This document shows positions 5,973 through 7,072 of a DNA stretch of 7,072 bases, one piece after another (within the stretch, counting starts at the first letter, position 1; every line of letters starts with the position of its first letter). The position numbers were made by a program, and so were the translations under genes. Origin of the DNA: Oscillospiraceae bacterium (GTDB lineage: Bacteria > Bacillota > Clostridia > Saccharofermentanales > Saccharofermentanaceae); NCBI GenBank assembly GCA_902803695.1, contig CADCQX010000080.1, forward strand, positions 1-7,072, given 5' to 3'. The notes beneath the pieces are model-generated. The model had not been told where the DNA came from. It ran no database searches and saw nothing but the letters and a program-made list of their open reading frames with translations.

Positions 5973-6851
5973 TCACTCGTTTCTGTACTTCTCGACCAGC
6001 AGGTCAAACTTCCTTACAAAGTCTTCTATCTTCTTCTCATTTCCTTCAACGATGAGCACCGGCTTTCTCTTGCCCGTGATTATGACTGCCGGAACATCGG
6101 TCCTCTTTGTCTCCTCGTTAAAAGTCTCAAACTCGATATAAGGCTTCATGGAATACCCGCCTAGCTCGGGGCACTTCGCCTTAAGCCAAGCAACTTCTTC
6201 CGTAGTAAAAAGATTCGTCGGGAACCCGAAAACCTCCAGTTTCTTAAGTTCCGGAATTAACGAGATATCCATATCCTTTATCTTCTTTCCGAAAAAGTCG
6301 ATGCGTCTTATATCCGTTCCGACAAACGGTCTTAAACTGTCGATCTCAGCTGAGTTCCAAACAGCATTGCCGAAGCCGAACCACTCCAAAGAAGGCGCTT
6401 TCTCGATGCCCGATATATCATGTAACTTCGTAAAATCATCTAGCACTACAGCCTTCAAAGCTTTATTGTTGCTCATATCCCAGAGGTTTGAGATCTTTTG
6501 ATTGACATACCAGTAAACGCATTCCAGATCCGGAAGCGTCCCAAGAAGCGACCAATCCTCAACACACTTATTTCTGAAAAACCTTATATAACGGAACTGC
6601 TTTCCGTAATTTTTTATGAAGTACTCAAATGTCTCCTGATCCAGTCCGAAAACACTTACCGATCTGGCATCGGGGAAATCTTTGATCCTGTCTATGTCAT
6701 AGGTATATCTGACCGATCCTGCAACATCAGCATCAGCAGCACAGACACTCAATTGAGTTCCGCTTTTATTCCCGTCCAAAACAGGATAGTTCCACTCTTG
6801 CTTAACCAGTTCATCGAAATTCTCTACTCTGATATTCATACTGTTATCCAT
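5973..6851 (-). CDS. LRR-like cytoplasmic protein of unknown function
   Basis: A 292-residue protein with no signal peptide or membrane segment. From about residue 58 to 232 it has irregular leucine-rich-repeat units of about 20-25 residues, seen as strand-type cores such as LPDLECVYWYV, NKALKAVVLDDF, APSLEWFGF, DIRRIDFFGKK and LKKLEVFGF. Loops contain TKLHDISGIE-like turns. The N-terminal 55 residues and the C-terminal 60 (strands, then a charged helix IEDFVRKFDLLVEKY) form caps or separate domains. LRR folds bind proteins, but the partner is not visible. The ATG at 6849-6851 is chosen because ATAAGG (6859-6864) lies 7 bases upstream; an ATG four codons later (6837-6839) cannot be excluded. 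I see no terminator between this gene and the lipoprotein promoter downstream, so read-through is possible. Confidence 0.75.
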   Translation of the reverse strand: MDNSMNIRVENFDELVKQEWNYPVLDGNKSGTQLSVCAADADVAGSVRYTYDIDRIKDFPDARSVSVFGLDQETFEYFIKNYGKQFRYIRFFRNKCVEDWSLLGTLPDLECVYWYVNQKISNLWDMSNNKALKAVVLDDFTKLHDISGIEKAPSLEWFGFGNAVWNSAEIDSLRPFVGTDIRRIDFFGKKIKDMDISLIPELKKLEVFGFPTNLFTTEEVAWLKAKCPELGGYSMKPYIEFETFNEETKRTDVPAVIITGKRKPVLIVEGNEKKIEDFVRKFDLLVEKYRNE

Positions 6852-6875
6852 CCTTAAACCTTATTCCTGTCTCAC

Positions 6876-6884
6876 ATTTTATCA
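6876..6884 (-). promoter_or_regulatory. extended -10 promoter of the LRR-like gene
   Basis: The minus strand reads TGATAAAAT: TAAAAT (five of six) with a TGn extension. The region where a -35 would lie is the terminator hairpin of the upstream gene, and no -35 match is seen. The leader would be about 18 bases. Confidence 0.5.
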
Positions 6885-6886
6885 CA

Positions 6887-6924
6887 GGACATAAAGATCC
6901 CCTGCACTTACCGTACAGGGGATC
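6887..6924 (-). terminator. intrinsic terminator of the FAD oxidoreductase gene
   Basis: GATCCCCTG (6896-6904) pairs with CAGGGGATC (6916-6924). On the minus strand the stem continues through a U-G pair, A-U and C-G to a 5-base loop. The tail is TTTATGTCC, only modestly U-rich. It starts 12 bases after the stop of the oxidoreductase gene. Confidence 0.75.
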
Positions 6925-6936
6925 AGATGCGATCGA

Positions 6937-7072
6937 TTATTTACACTCAACGCCCTCTTTTTTGCAGATACGCCAAGCAGCGTATTTGCCCTGAGCTGTT
7001 GCCGGCGGAAGTCCGCCTGAACCCATGAGCCACTGTCCGGCAAGGAAGACATTCTTGAGTTGTTTGACAACG
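6937..7072 (-). CDS. FAD-dependent oxidoreductase (phytoene desaturase/amine oxidase-like), C-terminal fragment
   Basis: The last 44 codons of a minus-strand gene that enters from beyond the right edge, in the frame read from 7071 and stopping at TAA (6937-6939). The fragment contains LKNVFLAGQWLMGSGGLPPA followed by a helix (TAQGKYAAWRIC). This is the C-terminal FAD-contact motif of CrtI/phytoene-desaturase and amine-oxidase-like flavoproteins: a strand ending in GxW, a glycine-rich turn with a GG(L/I)P signature, then a helix. The substrate cannot be told from this piece. The gene ends in an intrinsic terminator 12 bases downstream. Confidence 0.8.
   Translation of the reverse strand, partial: VVKQLKNVFLAGQWLMGSGGLPPATAQGKYAAWRICKKEGVECK

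Noticed and set aside
6882..7070. 62-codon minus-strand frame at the right edge
   Set aside because: Another frame over the same bases gives a recognisable flavoprotein C-terminus that ends just before an intrinsic terminator; the 62-codon frame runs through that terminator.

Overview
The window looks like chromosomal DNA from an anaerobic Bacillota, most likely class Clostridia (a gut or rumen Lachnospiraceae/Oscillospiraceae-type organism). The reasons are strong AAGGAGG/AAGGGGG ribosome binding sites, sigma-A type promoters, lipoproteins with long Glu/Thr/Ser linkers, and a clostridial-style MATE exporter and FAD oxidoreductase at the two edges. The assignment rests on style and is not firm. 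I see no mobile element, CRISPR array, tRNA or rRNA.

Layout. Positions 1-389 (+) hold the C-terminal end of a MATE-family multidrug exporter. It converges, with a 2-base gap, on a minus-strand gene (392-1369) for a protein with an N-terminal zinc ribbon, a charged helix, one membrane segment, an outer domain and an acidic tail. After a 178-base spacer with that gene's promoter and the terminator of the next gene comes a minus-strand lipoprotein of about 511 residues (1548-3083). A 270-base divergent intergenic region separates it from a plus-strand polytopic membrane protein (3354-4730) that resembles DUF4126 in layout and carries a basic, possibly PH-like C-terminal domain. That gene converges on a second minus-strand lipoprotein (4784-5854), followed upstream by an LRR-like cytoplasmic protein (5973-6851, minus). 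The window ends in the last 44 codons of a phytoene-desaturase-like FAD oxidoreductase (6937-7072, minus).

Most genes seem to be single transcription units of the cell envelope. The clearest regulatory feature is at 5899-5950. A near-perfect sigma-A promoter (TTGACA, 17 bp, TAGAAT) for the second lipoprotein is bracketed by two copies of a TTCTACAnnTGTAGAA-type palindrome, one covering the -10 and one just upstream of the -35. The TACAnnTGTA core is that of BlaI/MecI/CopY-family repressors, so this lipoprotein is probably induced by a cell-wall antibiotic or metal signal through a repressor encoded elsewhere. A third, weaker core lies upstream of the first lipoprotein. Three minus-strand terminator hairpins share a similar build with an internal U-G pair.

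I do not see evidence for a complete new multi-gene system. The most unusual items are the doubly operated lipoprotein promoter, the zinc-ribbon membrane protein and the DUF4126-like/PH-like fusion.
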